Part shown: positions 14,536 through 22,573 of the stretch, piece after piece
Numbering within the stretch: the first letter of the stretch is position 1
Layout: every line of letters starts with the position of its first letter
Virus record (IMG/VR): IMGVR_UViG_3300022562_000294
Coordinates: 1 to 32,640 of that record
DNA from: a virus
Length of the DNA stretch: 32,640 nucleotides
Reading direction: 5' to 3' (one strand)
The notes under the pieces: model-generated
Databases searched by the model: none
Seen by the model: only the letters and a program-made list of their open reading frames with translations
Told to the model about the DNA's origin: nothing
Made by a program: the position numbers and the translations under genes

Positions 14536-16055
14536 TATCTAATTCCTAGTCCGCCAAGCGCGGAAAGCGCATCAGTTGTACTCTGGACTCCCGGCAGCCC
14601 GAAGTTATCCGTCTGATATTCCAAGAGGAATGGATACTTGGGGTCTGTCGGATTAGCATTGTTCTCCAGGAACATATAGGCCATAGCACTAACAGCCTGC
14701 GCTGCCAGTGCTGCATCTGCATCTTTGTCAGTCCCAGGAGTGCCAGAAAACAGGCGCTCGACATTGGCTGCGAAATCCTCTCGGCCTTGTTCTTCGAGAG
14801 CCTCGATAAACATGGGCATGATATTAGGATTATTCATAGCCTGAATCGAGTGCATGACTGGCCCTTGAACGATAGGGCTAAGATTATCTAGCATCACGCT
14901 CTGGCCAAGTGCCACTCCAGTTCGCTCTGTTGTGCCCTTGAGAAACTCGTTAACCAAGAGGAAGCCCTGAAGAACTTCCAGCGGCGTCTGAGTTTCAATC
15001 CTTGCGATCTCTCCAGTGTCAGGAAAATATAGGCCACCTGTAACCGCGATTGGCCTGCGGTATCGGTTATTAGCATCAGAGATCTGAATTTGCATCTGGG
15101 CCTTGGTCAGTTCCCTCTGGTTAAACGCCTGAGCTTCTATTTCGCTCATCTCAGCCTTTTTCGCTTCTTCAGCCAAAGCGATAGAACTGAGCTGGCGCTT
15201 TCTAAGAGCTTCATTAGCCCTTGCCAGTTCTTCTAGTTGGCGATTCTCAGAGTGAATCCTCTGGGCCTCTTGAGCAAGCCCAGCCCCGGCTCCGGCAATG
15301 ACCTCGCCAAGCGAAGCGGCTGTTCCTGGCTTAGCATTTTGAATCGCCTGGAGCCCGCCTGCCGCGCCACCACCCAAAGCTGCTTGAAGGGCCTCATTAC
15401 GCCCAATCTGCTGAGCTTTAACTTCAGGTCCAAGAGCTTCTCTGGCTGCCGAGAAATCTGGAGCCTTGCCAGTTCTCAGGGCTGCTAGTTCTGGCATCTG
15501 GAGCGGATCATAGAAGTTCCTGCCCTGAAGCCCGGCAAGTGGATCTGCTTCGGGAACTCTGGCTACTGGAGCATCTTGAGGATTAATCCCTGGAGGAGCT
15601 GTTGGTGTTCCTGCTCCAGTTCCTCCCCCTCCAAGCCCCAACCATCTCATCAATGCTTGGTCAGCTGACTCTACAAGATCCTTACCTGTCCGTCCGCCAA
15701 CTAGAGTTCCAGCCAGCCCAGGAAGCGAGTTGAGTGCTCCTACGATCTTGTTGCCCTCCGTAGGATCAAGTCCGACAAGGCCCTGATTAGTTGCATTGAC
15801 GGCCAAGCCTCCTAGTGCTTGCGGGATCTTAGAAGCGCCCTGTAGGAAGCCACCCAAGACACCTGAATCTCTGACATTATTGCCAAACTTCTCAAGATCC
15901 GCACCGAGATAGTTAACTGCTCTGCGCCCAAGCTCGGTGTTCCCACCAAAGATAACATTCAGTTTGTTTCTTAGAATGTCATCAGGCGTCGGCGCTTGAA
16001 GAGTAGCATTTTGATCTTTGATAGGTCGAATGCTAACATTATAAGGGGCGACCAT
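14535..16055 (-). CDS. Internal virion protein, coiled-coil
   Basis: The protein has 506 residues. The N-terminal third is Gly/Ala/Pro-rich (ALMRWLGLGGGGTGAGTPTA). A long predicted coiled coil lies near 265-340, with repeated E/A/R/Q (LEELARANEALRKRQ, EEAKKAEMSEIEAQ). The last part is mostly helical (EFLKGTTERTGVALGQ). No catalytic motif was seen. The composition and the place between the 473-residue and 1,448-residue genes match medium-sized ejection proteins of T7-like and related podoviruses. Coordinated expression is implied by 1-nt overlaps at both ends. Confidence 0.6.
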   Translation of the reverse strand: MVAPYNVSIRPIKDQNATLQAPTPDDILRNKLNVIFGGNTELGRRAVNYLGADLEKFGNNVRDSGVLGGFLQGASKIPQALGGLAVNATNQGLVGLDPTEGNKIVGALNSLPGLAGTLVGGRTGKDLVESADQALMRWLGLGGGGTGAGTPTAPPGINPQDAPVARVPEADPLAGLQGRNFYDPLQMPELAALRTGKAPDFSAAREALGPEVKAQQIGRNEALQAALGGGAAGGLQAIQNAKPGTAASLGEVIAGAGAGLAQEAQRIHSENRQLEELARANEALRKRQLSSIALAEEAKKAEMSEIEAQAFNQRELTKAQMQIQISDANNRYRRPIAVTGGLYFPDTGEIARIETQTPLEVLQGFLLVNEFLKGTTERTGVALGQSVMLDNLSPIVQGPVMHSIQAMNNPNIMPMFIEALEEQGREDFAANVERLFSGTPGTDKDADAALAAQAVSAMAYMFLENNANPTDPKYPFLLEYQTDNFGLPGVQSTTDALSALGGLGIR

Positions 16056-17476
16056 TATCCGAGTCCTCCACCAAGACCACCGAGCAGCCCGCCAAGAGCT
16101 GTGGCTAGTCCTGCATTACCGCCACTCAAATCGAATGTATCTGCAATTCCTGCTCCAGCCGAAGCACCGCCAAGTGCTCCGACGATACCACTAGAAAGCG
16201 GACTGGGCGTAGGAACTGTAGTGCTAAACGTAGACCCAATGTCAGAGCCCTGAATAATGCTCGCCAAGGGGAACAGCGGCCTGAAGGGCGCATTGATCTG
16301 TTCCTGAAATTGCAGCAGAGCTTCATCCAGAGGCCTTTGCGCCAGTTCTCGCTGGCCCAGACCAACCTGAGCCAAAAGCTCCGGAGTAAGCTGGTTAAGC
16401 AAAGAACCCTGATCCAAGAGCTGCCCAGCACCCTGCTGAAGCTGCCTTTCACGCAGATAGTTATCAAAGGCAATTTGAGTTCCTGTATCCAATAGCTGCT
16501 GGCCATAACCAGAAGCCAGCTGGTTAAATGCCAGATCTCTAGCACTGGAGCCGCTAAACGCACCAGAGTTAATTGCCTGAGAGTTGAAATTTGGAAGAAC
16601 GCTGTTCGTGAAGTCCTGAGTGATGGGCCTCAAAGAAGCATTGATATTGCCCACCAAGAACGGATTACTTTCCGGCCTGAGGAAATCACCACGAGCGGTC
16701 TGATAACCAAGATTCAGCAGCGGGTTTCCAATACCCTGAAGTTGCCGGGCAATCGCCTCGCGCTGAGCCAAGGATTCAAACTCCAGAGGACTGGTTCCTG
16801 CTGTGAACTGTTCAGGAAAAGCAGGCCCGATAATCGCAGGGCCAGCGGCCAAAGGAATCTTGGTCGAGCCAATACCTGTAGTTCCAGCATTCGGATTATT
16901 CGGATAATAGTCCTTAGGATTAATTTGGCCTGCCGTTCTACCGATCTGATTAAACCCTTCAGGGTTCGCCTTGATTGCGCCAACCTGATCGTTCTGAGTA
17001 GGACTCGCCTTAGCGCCAGTCGGAATGCTGCTGCCGGGCGCTGTATTAGCCACATCGGTAGTTCTCTGAATTTCCCCAGGTGCCTGGGAGAACTGCTGAG
17101 GCGTGGCAGGCTGATTTGGGAAACCAAACTGCTGAGCAGATTGCTGCGGCGCGGCCTTAGCCCCTTGAGAACTTCCCTGGGGTGTATTGATATAGCCGAG
17201 CTGAGAATTTGCAGGACTCGGGAACGCATTTGCAAAAGGATTGCTAAAGGGATTCCCTGGAGGCGCGAAAGGATTAGCTTGATTCGTGCCAAGTCCAGTA
17301 ATCATGTTGGCGATCTGCGTGGCCCCAGTAGGCTGCCCAGCTGTGCCAAAGCCAGGCTGGCCCGCTGCTGTTCTGGCAGCACCAAAAGCGCTGTTGAACA
17401 GATTAGTAAAAGCAGGCTTAAACTGCGGGGGCACATCTTGAATTGATTGACTAGTTCCACCGCCACCAGAACCCAT
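16055..17476 (-). CDS. Virion-associated protein rich in Gly, Pro, Gln and Asn
   Basis: The protein has 473 residues. The first 200 residues are low-complexity with many G, Q, P, N and A (GSGGGGTSQSIQDVPPQFK; NPFAPPGNPFSNPFANAF). The centre is helix-rich (LAQREAIARQLQ; NYLRERQLQQGAGQLLDQ). The end is a glycine-rich hydrophobic helix (ATALGGLLGGLGGGLG). It probably assembles with the next two internal proteins. There are no motifs that name a family. A tail or internal ejection component is inferred from position. Confidence 0.55.
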   Translation of the reverse strand: MGSGGGGTSQSIQDVPPQFKPAFTNLFNSAFGAARTAAGQPGFGTAGQPTGATQIANMITGLGTNQANPFAPPGNPFSNPFANAFPSPANSQLGYINTPQGSSQGAKAAPQQSAQQFGFPNQPATPQQFSQAPGEIQRTTDVANTAPGSSIPTGAKASPTQNDQVGAIKANPEGFNQIGRTAGQINPKDYYPNNPNAGTTGIGSTKIPLAAGPAIIGPAFPEQFTAGTSPLEFESLAQREAIARQLQGIGNPLLNLGYQTARGDFLRPESNPFLVGNINASLRPITQDFTNSVLPNFNSQAINSGAFSGSSARDLAFNQLASGYGQQLLDTGTQIAFDNYLRERQLQQGAGQLLDQGSLLNQLTPELLAQVGLGQRELAQRPLDEALLQFQEQINAPFRPLFPLASIIQGSDIGSTFSTTVPTPSPLSSGIVGALGGASAGAGIADTFDLSGGNAGLATALGGLLGGLGGGLG

Positions 17477-17884
17477 TTAATTTACCTCTCTTCGCACAAA
17501 AACGTGCTTAATGTTGAACTTACCGCGCTTAAAGTAGTTAGCGAGTCGCTGATCTTCCATAAGCGCTTCTATTGCTGTGCAGCCATTCAGCTTGCAGTAT
17601 TCCTCGAATGTGTCTAGCATATACTGTGCATGGCCCACAAAGCCCTTTCCACTTAGATACCAAACGTAGAGTGTTTTCTCGAATCTCTTGTGCTTAACCT
17701 CTGTTAGAACTATTGAATTTCCACGAGTTGTCTCCAAGCGCCAGGGTATCATTTCTCCATGAGCCATCTTCTTGTAGATAAAACTCGGGTCCATTTCAGG
17801 GTCATGCGAAACCACATCTGCCAAGTAGTCCAAGTCCTCTTGGGTCATTTCATCAAGAGTCAGTTGTTTGAATCTAGTCAACAA
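17477..17884 (-). CDS. GNAT-like acetyltransferase-fold virion protein
   Basis: The protein has 135 residues. Strand/helix order fits the GNAT fold: GNSIVLTEVKHKRF, then TLYVWYLSGKGFVG, a helix with MLDTFEEYCKLNGC and TAIEALMEDQRLANYFKRG, ending FNIKHVFVRREV. The 'G-K-G' plus following helix is where the acetyl-CoA pyrophosphate would sit. Similar small GNAT-like proteins occur beside podovirus internal virion proteins. Whether it retains catalytic activity is unknown. The stop lies 1 nt past the next gene's start. Confidence 0.6.
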   Translation of the reverse strand: MLTRFKQLTLDEMTQEDLDYLADVVSHDPEMDPSFIYKKMAHGEMIPWRLETTRGNSIVLTEVKHKRFEKTLYVWYLSGKGFVGHAQYMLDTFEEYCKLNGCTAIEALMEDQRLANYFKRGKFNIKHVFVRREVN

Positions 17885-18362
17885 GGATGTAAGATCCTAC
17901 ATATGAAATATCTGCTGTGCCAGAAACAGTCGCAATTTCAATAGATTCATCCGTTGCATCTAGCGTAATATAACCTGACCTGTGGGAGCCAATTATCTCT
18001 TCGTGGGTATCTATGATCTGGGCAATAAATGAAAGAGTTGAGTTCTTATTTAGCTGCACATCGCACGTTGCTGTTCCATCTACAGAGACATGAAGCCCGA
18101 GGATTATCTTCTTCTGTGTACCTGTCGGGGCACTTAGGATCTCATGCGTACTCGGAGCCGAATAGCCACTAATAAGGCCCTCGAAGCCAAAGATTCTTTC
18201 ACTCACACCAAGTCCTCCAAAAGCCAAGATTGCTTCGAGATCATACTCAGTTGGCCTTTCCTGCTCCCTAAGCCACTCAGCCAAGCGCCTAAGATAGTTA
18301 TCTGTAGATTCTATCTGCGCTTGAATTGGAACTGGCGTTTTCCACCTAAGTTCTCCCAGCAT
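17874..18362 (-). CDS. Hypothetical virion protein
   Basis: The protein has 162 residues and overlaps the GNAT-like gene by 11 nt. The N-terminal half is helical (NYLRRLAEWLREQERPTEYDLE). The second half is beta-rich (KIILGLHVSVDGTATCDVQL, GYITLDATDESIEIATVSGT). This two-part layout suggests a helix-anchored jelly-roll or immunoglobulin-like virion protein. The function is not assignable. The position after the nozzle gene suggests a tail or head-tail accessory. Confidence 0.5.
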   Translation of the reverse strand: MLGELRWKTPVPIQAQIESTDNYLRRLAEWLREQERPTEYDLEAILAFGGLGVSERIFGFEGLISGYSAPSTHEILSAPTGTQKKIILGLHVSVDGTATCDVQLNKNSTLSFIAQIIDTHEEIIGSHRSGYITLDATDESIEIATVSGTADISYVGSYILVD

Positions 18363-18760
18363 CAGAACTCTTCTCCGCCGGGCTCTCCGTAGACTTCAAA
18401 GCCGTGCAACTGCCACCTGTTGCTAATTGCCGGATCAGTGAACTTGAACTTGTAGTAGCGCTTCCCCGGAGGATCTGTAAAACCGGGATCTTCCTTGCTG
18501 AGCGAGATAGTATCCAATAGTTCAAAAGGCCCATCTTCGTCGTCAGATCCATAAATCTCGAGTACCATCAAAGTCTGGTCTTGATTTTCAGTGATGTGAC
18601 TATTAATCTTGTCGAGATAATATGTCAGAGCACTATCGCCAATGTCCAGAGCCTTGGTTTCAATGAATGCGCTCAGAGTACCAATAGCAGCGCCTACATT
18701 TCTCTGCGTGCCGCCAAGCGGAGTATAGAAGATAGTTATTGCTGCGTGTGCTATACCCAT
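18362..18760 (-). CDS. Hypothetical virion protein, beta-rich
   Basis: The protein has 132 residues and ends with F5/8-type-like features: FELLDTISLSKEDPG, RYYKFKFTDPAISNRWQL, then HGFEVYGEPG. The rhythm 'Y-x-F-x-F-x-x-x-A-x-x-x-W-x-L-x-G-F-E-V' is as in discoidin-like carbohydrate-binding domains. It may bind host glycans, but this is inference from the pattern. It overlaps its neighbours by 1 nt at both ends, showing strict coupling. Confidence 0.5.
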   Translation of the reverse strand: MGIAHAAITIFYTPLGGTQRNVGAAIGTLSAFIETKALDIGDSALTYYLDKINSHITENQDQTLMVLEIYGSDDEDGPFELLDTISLSKEDPGFTDPPGKRYYKFKFTDPAISNRWQLHGFEVYGEPGGEEF

Positions 18761-20487
18761 TAATCTATCTCCGTTTCACCACCGTAGCCTAGCTCGCCAT
18801 AGCCACCTTCACCATAGCCAGCAACAATCCCTAGAAGATCACTCAAGCCTAGCGGACTAAACTCGAAACTAGACCCAGTTCCTTCTTCACTCTGAATCCA
18901 GATGTTCCCATCAGAGTCCATGAGAATTGGAGAGTCCCACAATTCGCCAACACTCGCGGCAGTTCTCCAGTAGTCGTGCATGGACCAAACTCTAAGTTTG
19001 GGATTAAAGCTTACTGTGAAACCAGCGCCGTCGATAGTAGGATAGCTGAAATAAATCTCATCATCCTTCGAATCTTCCCAGACCGTCGCCAGTTCAGCAC
19101 GAGTCTTGTCATACTTGTTATCCCCTTCATAGACGAACGAATGAACATCTGGCCCGTCAATGTATTCTTTTACTGTTCCGTCAGTCAGCCAGATACCACT
19201 AGGGCCGAAGCCGTAAATCAGCCGCCCGCCTTCTGTAACTGCGTTTTTACCAACCGCGCCAATTCCGTCCATTATCTTCTGCGCGCCAAAGAAGAACGGA
19301 GGGCCAATGAACTGGAACAAATGGGCTCTATTATGTCCAAGAACCAAGAGCGAGTTTCCGAACTCGACTACTGCTTTAATGTCAGAGTTCATGTCCCGAA
19401 GGTTAATATCTCTGGCGCTATTGCCCGCCAATGGAGTCCAAACCAGAACATTGTCCTCAGTACACCAGCGAGCCTCGGTGTTATCGTTGTCGGTGCCAAA
19501 GGCAATGATATAAGGTCCGAGCTTCTGTAGAATCTTACACCTAAAAGTATCTGCGAGATCGCCGCCCGCTGCGTTGATATTCTGGAAGTTTCCAGTCGTA
19601 ATATCAGCTAGATATTGAACACGATCTACGCCATTGGTAGCCAAAACACTCTGACCGAACTGGACGATAGACCATCTATCAGTATCCTCACCAGTGTAAA
19701 AGCCGCCGAGGGCCAACTGATCGAAATAAGCCTTGTCGTTCAGAGACATTGTAGATTGGCCGTCTACGATGAACTCAACACTCTTAATGTCTGTCAGATC
19801 AGGCGAGCCATTTGAATCCGCAGGCGTGGTATTGGTATCGAGTTCAATCAAATACCAAGTATTCGCCGCGACGATAGTGCTCTTAGGAATATACCATCTG
19901 AACCAATCGCTAGCACCTCCGAGGGTTGAACCCAGCTTAATGTGCAAAGCTGTTCCAGTTTCAAGATTGGCCCAAACAGCACTATCTACATAGATCCAGA
20001 ACGAAAACGTATTGTCTGAGAAATCAGTGCTGCCTGCTGCCAGATCCCGCTGGCCAATCATGAACTTAGCTGTTCCAAGAGAGTCAAACTCCAAGGAACC
20101 AGTAGAGCCAGGCGCGACAATAGTGGCCTCGTCTAGCATATTAGCCGCTGTTCCAGTCCAACTGGCGGCGTCGGAATCTAGCGCATTGAAGATAGCCCTA
20201 GCTCCTGTTACGTTCTCTGCTGTCGGCGGATCTAGCCCGCGCCAAAGGTTCTTCTTGTCTCCCCAGATAACTGCTGGAGTTCCCTCATTATCAATAGTTC
20301 TAAGGCCGTTGCCTAGAAGAGAACTGGGCTTTGTAAACAGCGGGCTTTGCTGCGGGCCAACTTTTACTGAACCGTCCTTGAACAAAACATTCGAGCCGTC
20401 AGCCCACAGAGGTATCTGTGTGTTACCCACCGCAGGATGGATACCACTAGTTACGATCTCGCCTTTGGCCTCGAATATCTTTTCCAT
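18760..20487 (-). CDS. Tail nozzle / tail-tubular-B-like beta-propeller protein with inserted carbohydrate-binding-like domain
   Basis: The protein has 575 residues. The start, IPLWADGSNVLFKDGSVKVGP, is the 'D-x-x-N-V-x-F-x-D-G' opening of podovirus nozzle/stabilisation proteins. WDD-like blades recur: SVLATNGVDRVQYL, YIIAFGTDNDNTEARWC, SLLVLGHNRAHLFQF, LIYGFGPSGIWLTDG, DEIYFSYPTIDG and RVWSMHDYW. Residues about 85-245 interrupt this with a beta sandwich (TFSFWIYVDSAVW, FRWYIPKS, TWYLIELDTN, YFDQLAL), resembling a LamG/CBM fold. The protein would close the tail tip, and the insert may bind a host glycan. Classification rests on motif rhythm, not a search. Confidence 0.65.
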   Translation of the reverse strand: MEKIFEAKGEIVTSGIHPAVGNTQIPLWADGSNVLFKDGSVKVGPQQSPLFTKPSSLLGNGLRTIDNEGTPAVIWGDKKNLWRGLDPPTAENVTGARAIFNALDSDAASWTGTAANMLDEATIVAPGSTGSLEFDSLGTAKFMIGQRDLAAGSTDFSDNTFSFWIYVDSAVWANLETGTALHIKLGSTLGGASDWFRWYIPKSTIVAANTWYLIELDTNTTPADSNGSPDLTDIKSVEFIVDGQSTMSLNDKAYFDQLALGGFYTGEDTDRWSIVQFGQSVLATNGVDRVQYLADITTGNFQNINAAGGDLADTFRCKILQKLGPYIIAFGTDNDNTEARWCTEDNVLVWTPLAGNSARDINLRDMNSDIKAVVEFGNSLLVLGHNRAHLFQFIGPPFFFGAQKIMDGIGAVGKNAVTEGGRLIYGFGPSGIWLTDGTVKEYIDGPDVHSFVYEGDNKYDKTRAELATVWEDSKDDEIYFSYPTIDGAGFTVSFNPKLRVWSMHDYWRTAASVGELWDSPILMDSDGNIWIQSEEGTGSSFEFSPLGLSDLLGIVAGYGEGGYGELGYGGETEID

Positions 20488-20489
20488 TC

Positions 20490-20975
20490 TTAGTCCACGC
20501 CAGAGATTGTGATGGTCCAGCTGATGTCAATAACATCACCAATCGCTATAGATAGCTGTTGGATCAAAAACCTTGAAATCATCGTTCCAGCCGTTGCGTC
20601 GTTGAAGATTCCCATTTCATAAACTGTAATAGAACCAGCGCCAGTGAACTGGAAGTTCAGCTGAAGCGCATTACTAATTCTAACTGTAGGACTAGTATAC
20701 GCTGTCCTAGTGCTGGCAATTTCAGTCTGTAGTTGTGTATCGGCCTTTAGGGCTGCTGCGGTGCCAGAGCCAAACGCAATATGCGTAGGACTAACGCCAC
20801 TAGCCTCGTCATCTAGAAGCTCGGCTACCAGAGCCTCACCTGCACTGGTAATGAGATTTTTACCAGCCTGGAAGTTAACGATATGCCCGTCACGCTTCTG
20901 CTTGATTACATAGCTGCCAGAAATCTTCAGTACGTTATCCATACCGGGCACCGTGTCCTTATCTTTACCAGTCAT
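20490..20975 (-). CDS. Tail- or head-fibre-like protein
   Basis: The protein has 161 residues. The ATG at 20975 overlaps the upstream stop as ATGA. A longer in-frame start at 21059 would overlap the upstream gene by 88 nt, so 20975 is preferred. The pattern 'N-F-x-A-G-K-N-L-I-T-x-A-G-x-x-L-V-A-x-L-L', then SPTHIAFGSGTAA, is shared with small phage fibre or receptor-side proteins. VYEMGIFNDATAGTMISRF and an I/V-rich final strand complete it. The 5' end contains one copy of the repeated 16-bp motif (20942-20957), overlapping codons 7-12. Confidence 0.6.
   Translation of the reverse strand: MTGKDKDTVPGMDNVLKISGSYVIKQKRDGHIVNFQAGKNLITSAGEALVAELLDDEASGVSPTHIAFGSGTAAALKADTQLQTEIASTRTAYTSPTVRISNALQLNFQFTGAGSITVYEMGIFNDATAGTMISRFLIQQLSIAIGDVIDISWTITISGVD
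20942..20957 (-). promoter_or_regulatory. Repeated palindromic site, copy 4 (in coding sequence)
   Basis: On the minus strand this reads GACACGGTGCCCGGTA, which differs from copy 1 by one base in sixteen and fits the shared pattern GRCACGGTGCCYRRTA. It lies 18-33 nt downstream of the fibre gene's start codon. It could be chance, because the codons alone specify D-T-V-P-G, but the length makes that less likely. Confidence 0.4.
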
Positions 20976-21238
20976 TTGATAATCATCCAGACTATAGACG
21001 CGATAAGCGCGCCCAACGGCCATCCAGCGGCCTCGATTAATCTGTGCTTTGTTATCCACCCTGTCCAGCCTGTCTCCATTCTAATCAGCTTTCCTTCCTC
21101 GATTCCCCAAACGTACCTGTGCTGGGTTTTCTCCCAGAAGAACCCTAGAATCAGAAAGCCCAGAACCCCGAGTAGAGGATGAACCATGATGCCAAGCACG
21201 ATCGCCAGTGACCCTATCGCATGGAGCAACAGTCCCAT
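20972..21238 (-). CDS. Small membrane protein of the lysis region
   Basis: The protein has 88 residues. The ATG at 21238 follows AAGGATCAGATA and overlaps the upstream stop (TAATG). A TTG at 21262 would extend it but is less likely. There are two hydrophobic segments near the N-terminus (LLLHAIGSLAIVLGIMV, LLGVLGFLILGFFW) and one at the end (LGALIASIVWMIIK), separated by a soluble, charged middle (IEEGKLIRMETG). A lysis or holin-related role is possible from its neighbours only. Confidence 0.5.
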   Translation of the reverse strand: MGLLLHAIGSLAIVLGIMVHPLLGVLGFLILGFFWEKTQHRYVWGIEEGKLIRMETGWTGWITKHRLIEAAGWPLGALIASIVWMIIK

Positions 21239-21486
21239 TATCTGATCCTTGTTTTCCAGCAATGCTTTTCAAGCTCGTCGAGTCTGTCGTAGACAAGCAA
21301 GTACCTCGTTGGTTGTCCATCAGTGATCTCAAATGTTTCAATGAGTTCGTTCTGATAATTCTCTTTCGGTTCCCAGTCATTTTCCCAAACCGAGGCCCTT
21401 GGACAAAGACCAGCTTTTCCGTTGCACCCGGCGAGTAACAATACCAGCCAGGCCACCACGACCATCCCACTCTTCGCCAGCCTCAT
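21238..21486 (-). CDS. Outer-membrane lipoprotein, Rz1/o-spanin-like
   Basis: The protein has 82 residues. A signal peptide of 20 residues ends in the lipobox LLAGC (Cys21), after which a short hydrophilic protein follows (SVWENDWEPKENYQNELIE). GGGAGAAG precedes the ATG. The first 110 nt overlap the end of the membrane-coil gene at 21377 in another frame, as in Rz/Rz1 pairs. It would be sorted to the outer membrane and form half of the spanin bridge. It lacks the proline-rich region of lambda Rz1, so assignment relies on lipobox and overlap. Confidence 0.6.
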   Translation of the reverse strand: MRLAKSGMVVVAWLVLLLAGCNGKAGLCPRASVWENDWEPKENYQNELIETFEITDGQPTRYLLVYDRLDELEKHCWKTRIR

Positions 21487-21637
21487 CGAACTTCTCCCGA
21501 TCCTTCAGCTCTTGTTCCAAGATCTTCTTTTTGGTTCTATCAGCTCCTGCGCCAATAGTTCTAAGCAAGATCATAAGAACCATGAACATTGGCAGGCAGA
21601 TCTTAAAGAGAGCTTCAAGCGCAGGGCCAATAGACAT
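21377..21637 (-). CDS. Inner-membrane coil protein, Rz/i-spanin-like
   Basis: The protein has 86 residues. A transmembrane helix occupies residues about 6-28 (ALEALFKICLPMFMVLMILL). A charged helix follows (RTKKKILEQELKDREKFDEA), then DGRGGLAG. A single N-terminal TM and periplasmic coil, with the lipoprotein gene starting inside its 3' part, is the classic i-spanin/o-spanin layout. The coil is shorter than in lambda Rz. The start overlaps the holin-like gene's stop as TAATG. Confidence 0.55.
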   Translation of the reverse strand: MSIGPALEALFKICLPMFMVLMILLRTIGAGADRTKKKILEQELKDREKFDEAGEEWDGRGGLAGIVTRRVQRKSWSLSKGLGLGK

Positions 21638-21852
21638 TACTTGTTACCCAACTGCCGGCGAATGCCAACTGCCGTTAGCGGTCCAGCTGCAATGGTCATA
21701 TACTTGGAGAGCTGATCCTGAACTTCAGGACTGATCAGCCCTAGTTCTCCAAGAGCCGGAACCGCTGTCCAGGCCAAGATGAAAATGAAACTGCCCCATG
21801 CAGTAAAGCTCTTGAACCAGGGCTTATCACCAAAAAGCTGATCAAACATCAT
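21637..21852 (-). CDS. Holin-like membrane protein
   Basis: The protein has 71 residues with two hydrophobic segments: FTAWGSFIFILAWTAVPAL (residues about 16-34) and YMTIAAGPLTAVGI (about 51-64), with basic ends (IRRQLGNK). It sits between the endolysin and the spanin-like pair, which is the usual place for a holin. It could permeabilise the inner membrane to release the endolysin. Confidence 0.6.
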   Translation of the reverse strand: MMFDQLFGDKPWFKSFTAWGSFIFILAWTAVPALGELGLISPEVQDQLSKYMTIAAGPLTAVGIRRQLGNK

Positions 21853-22271
21853 TAGCTCCTTTTATTCCAGGCTTGGTTAAATGTTTCTCCTTGCATATCA
21901 ACAATGTGTCCCTTATCCCTAGCAAGAGGTACTGAGAGTTCAAGCGCCTTTGCGATTTTATGCAATCTTCCCCAGGGCCAGCTGAGGCTCCACTCGTCGC
22001 GTCCTGGGAATCTGTCTTGCTTGCTAAAGGCCAAATCAACAGCTCGGGCACAGGGCGCTCCACTCTCGGTTAAATTGTGCCAACCTCTCTTTGTCCAAGT
22101 CACGATTTTTCCAGGAGTGGTTCTTCCCTGGTTATAAAGCTCCATCTGCTGCTCTAGCGTTCGATAGGTGAAAACTACGAACATTGGATAGCCTAGCTCT
22201 TTCATCGCGGCCATAAGGGCTTTGACTCTCATCTCAGTTCCCTTGTGGCAATCAGACCACTTCCTGCTCAC
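21852..22271 (-). CDS. Endolysin, M15-type peptidase
   Basis: The protein has 139 residues and starts at a GTG that overlaps the upstream stop (GTGA). It has the M15/VanY-like pattern: FTYRTLEQQMELYNQGRT, then GWHN (His65), ARAVDLAF (Asp79) and GHIVD (His122). These are the probable zinc ligands. TPGKIVT precedes them as in L-Ala-D-Glu/D-Ala-D-Ala phage peptidases. A terminal tryptophan/lysine tail is short. It would cleave peptidoglycan stem peptides during lysis. There is no signal peptide, so it relies on the holin. Confidence 0.8.
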   Translation of the reverse strand: MSRKWSDCHKGTEMRVKALMAAMKELGYPMFVVFTYRTLEQQMELYNQGRTTPGKIVTWTKRGWHNLTESGAPCARAVDLAFSKQDRFPGRDEWSLSWPWGRLHKIAKALELSVPLARDKGHIVDMQGETFNQAWNKRS

Positions 22272-22573
22272 GGAGAACTCCCATTAACCCTAATAGTATC
22301 GACCTTCTCTGAAAGGCTAGTAATTGTGGCACTATGCGTTCTTAGCGCAGCTTCTACTTTTTCAAACCTTCGATCTTCTTCGATCACATGATCGTCAAAC
22401 GAAGCTTTGAATTTCTGCATTGAGCCAGATAACTTGTCAATAGAACTCATCATTCCACCAAACCACCTACCAGCCTTGAAAATAGTCAATATTGCTGTAA
22501 ACAGCAGACCAATCAAGATAGCTGTGTCCAGTATTCCGCCTAATGTCTGATGGAAAAAGTCTGCGTCTGTCAT
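22268..22573 (-). CDS. Membrane-anchored coiled-coil protein
   Basis: The protein has 101 residues. One TM helix lies at about 11-37 (LGGILDTAILIGLLFTAILT), with a glycine-rich turn after it (GRWFGGMMSS). The remainder is a heptad-like coil (DKLSGSMQKFKAS; RRFEKVEAALRTHSATI). It could be a second lysis regulator, an antiholin or a virion-associated TM protein. Its overlap with the endolysin gene suggests a lysis link. Confidence 0.5.
   Translation of the reverse strand: MTDADFFHQTLGGILDTAILIGLLFTAILTIFKAGRWFGGMMSSIDKLSGSMQKFKASFDDHVIEEDRRFEKVEAALRTHSATITSLSEKVDTIRVNGSSP

Noticed and set aside
20975-21059. Longer start of the fibre-like protein at 21059
   Set aside because: It overlaps the preceding membrane gene by 88 nt. 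The ATGA overlap at 20975 is consistent with the other genes of this operon.
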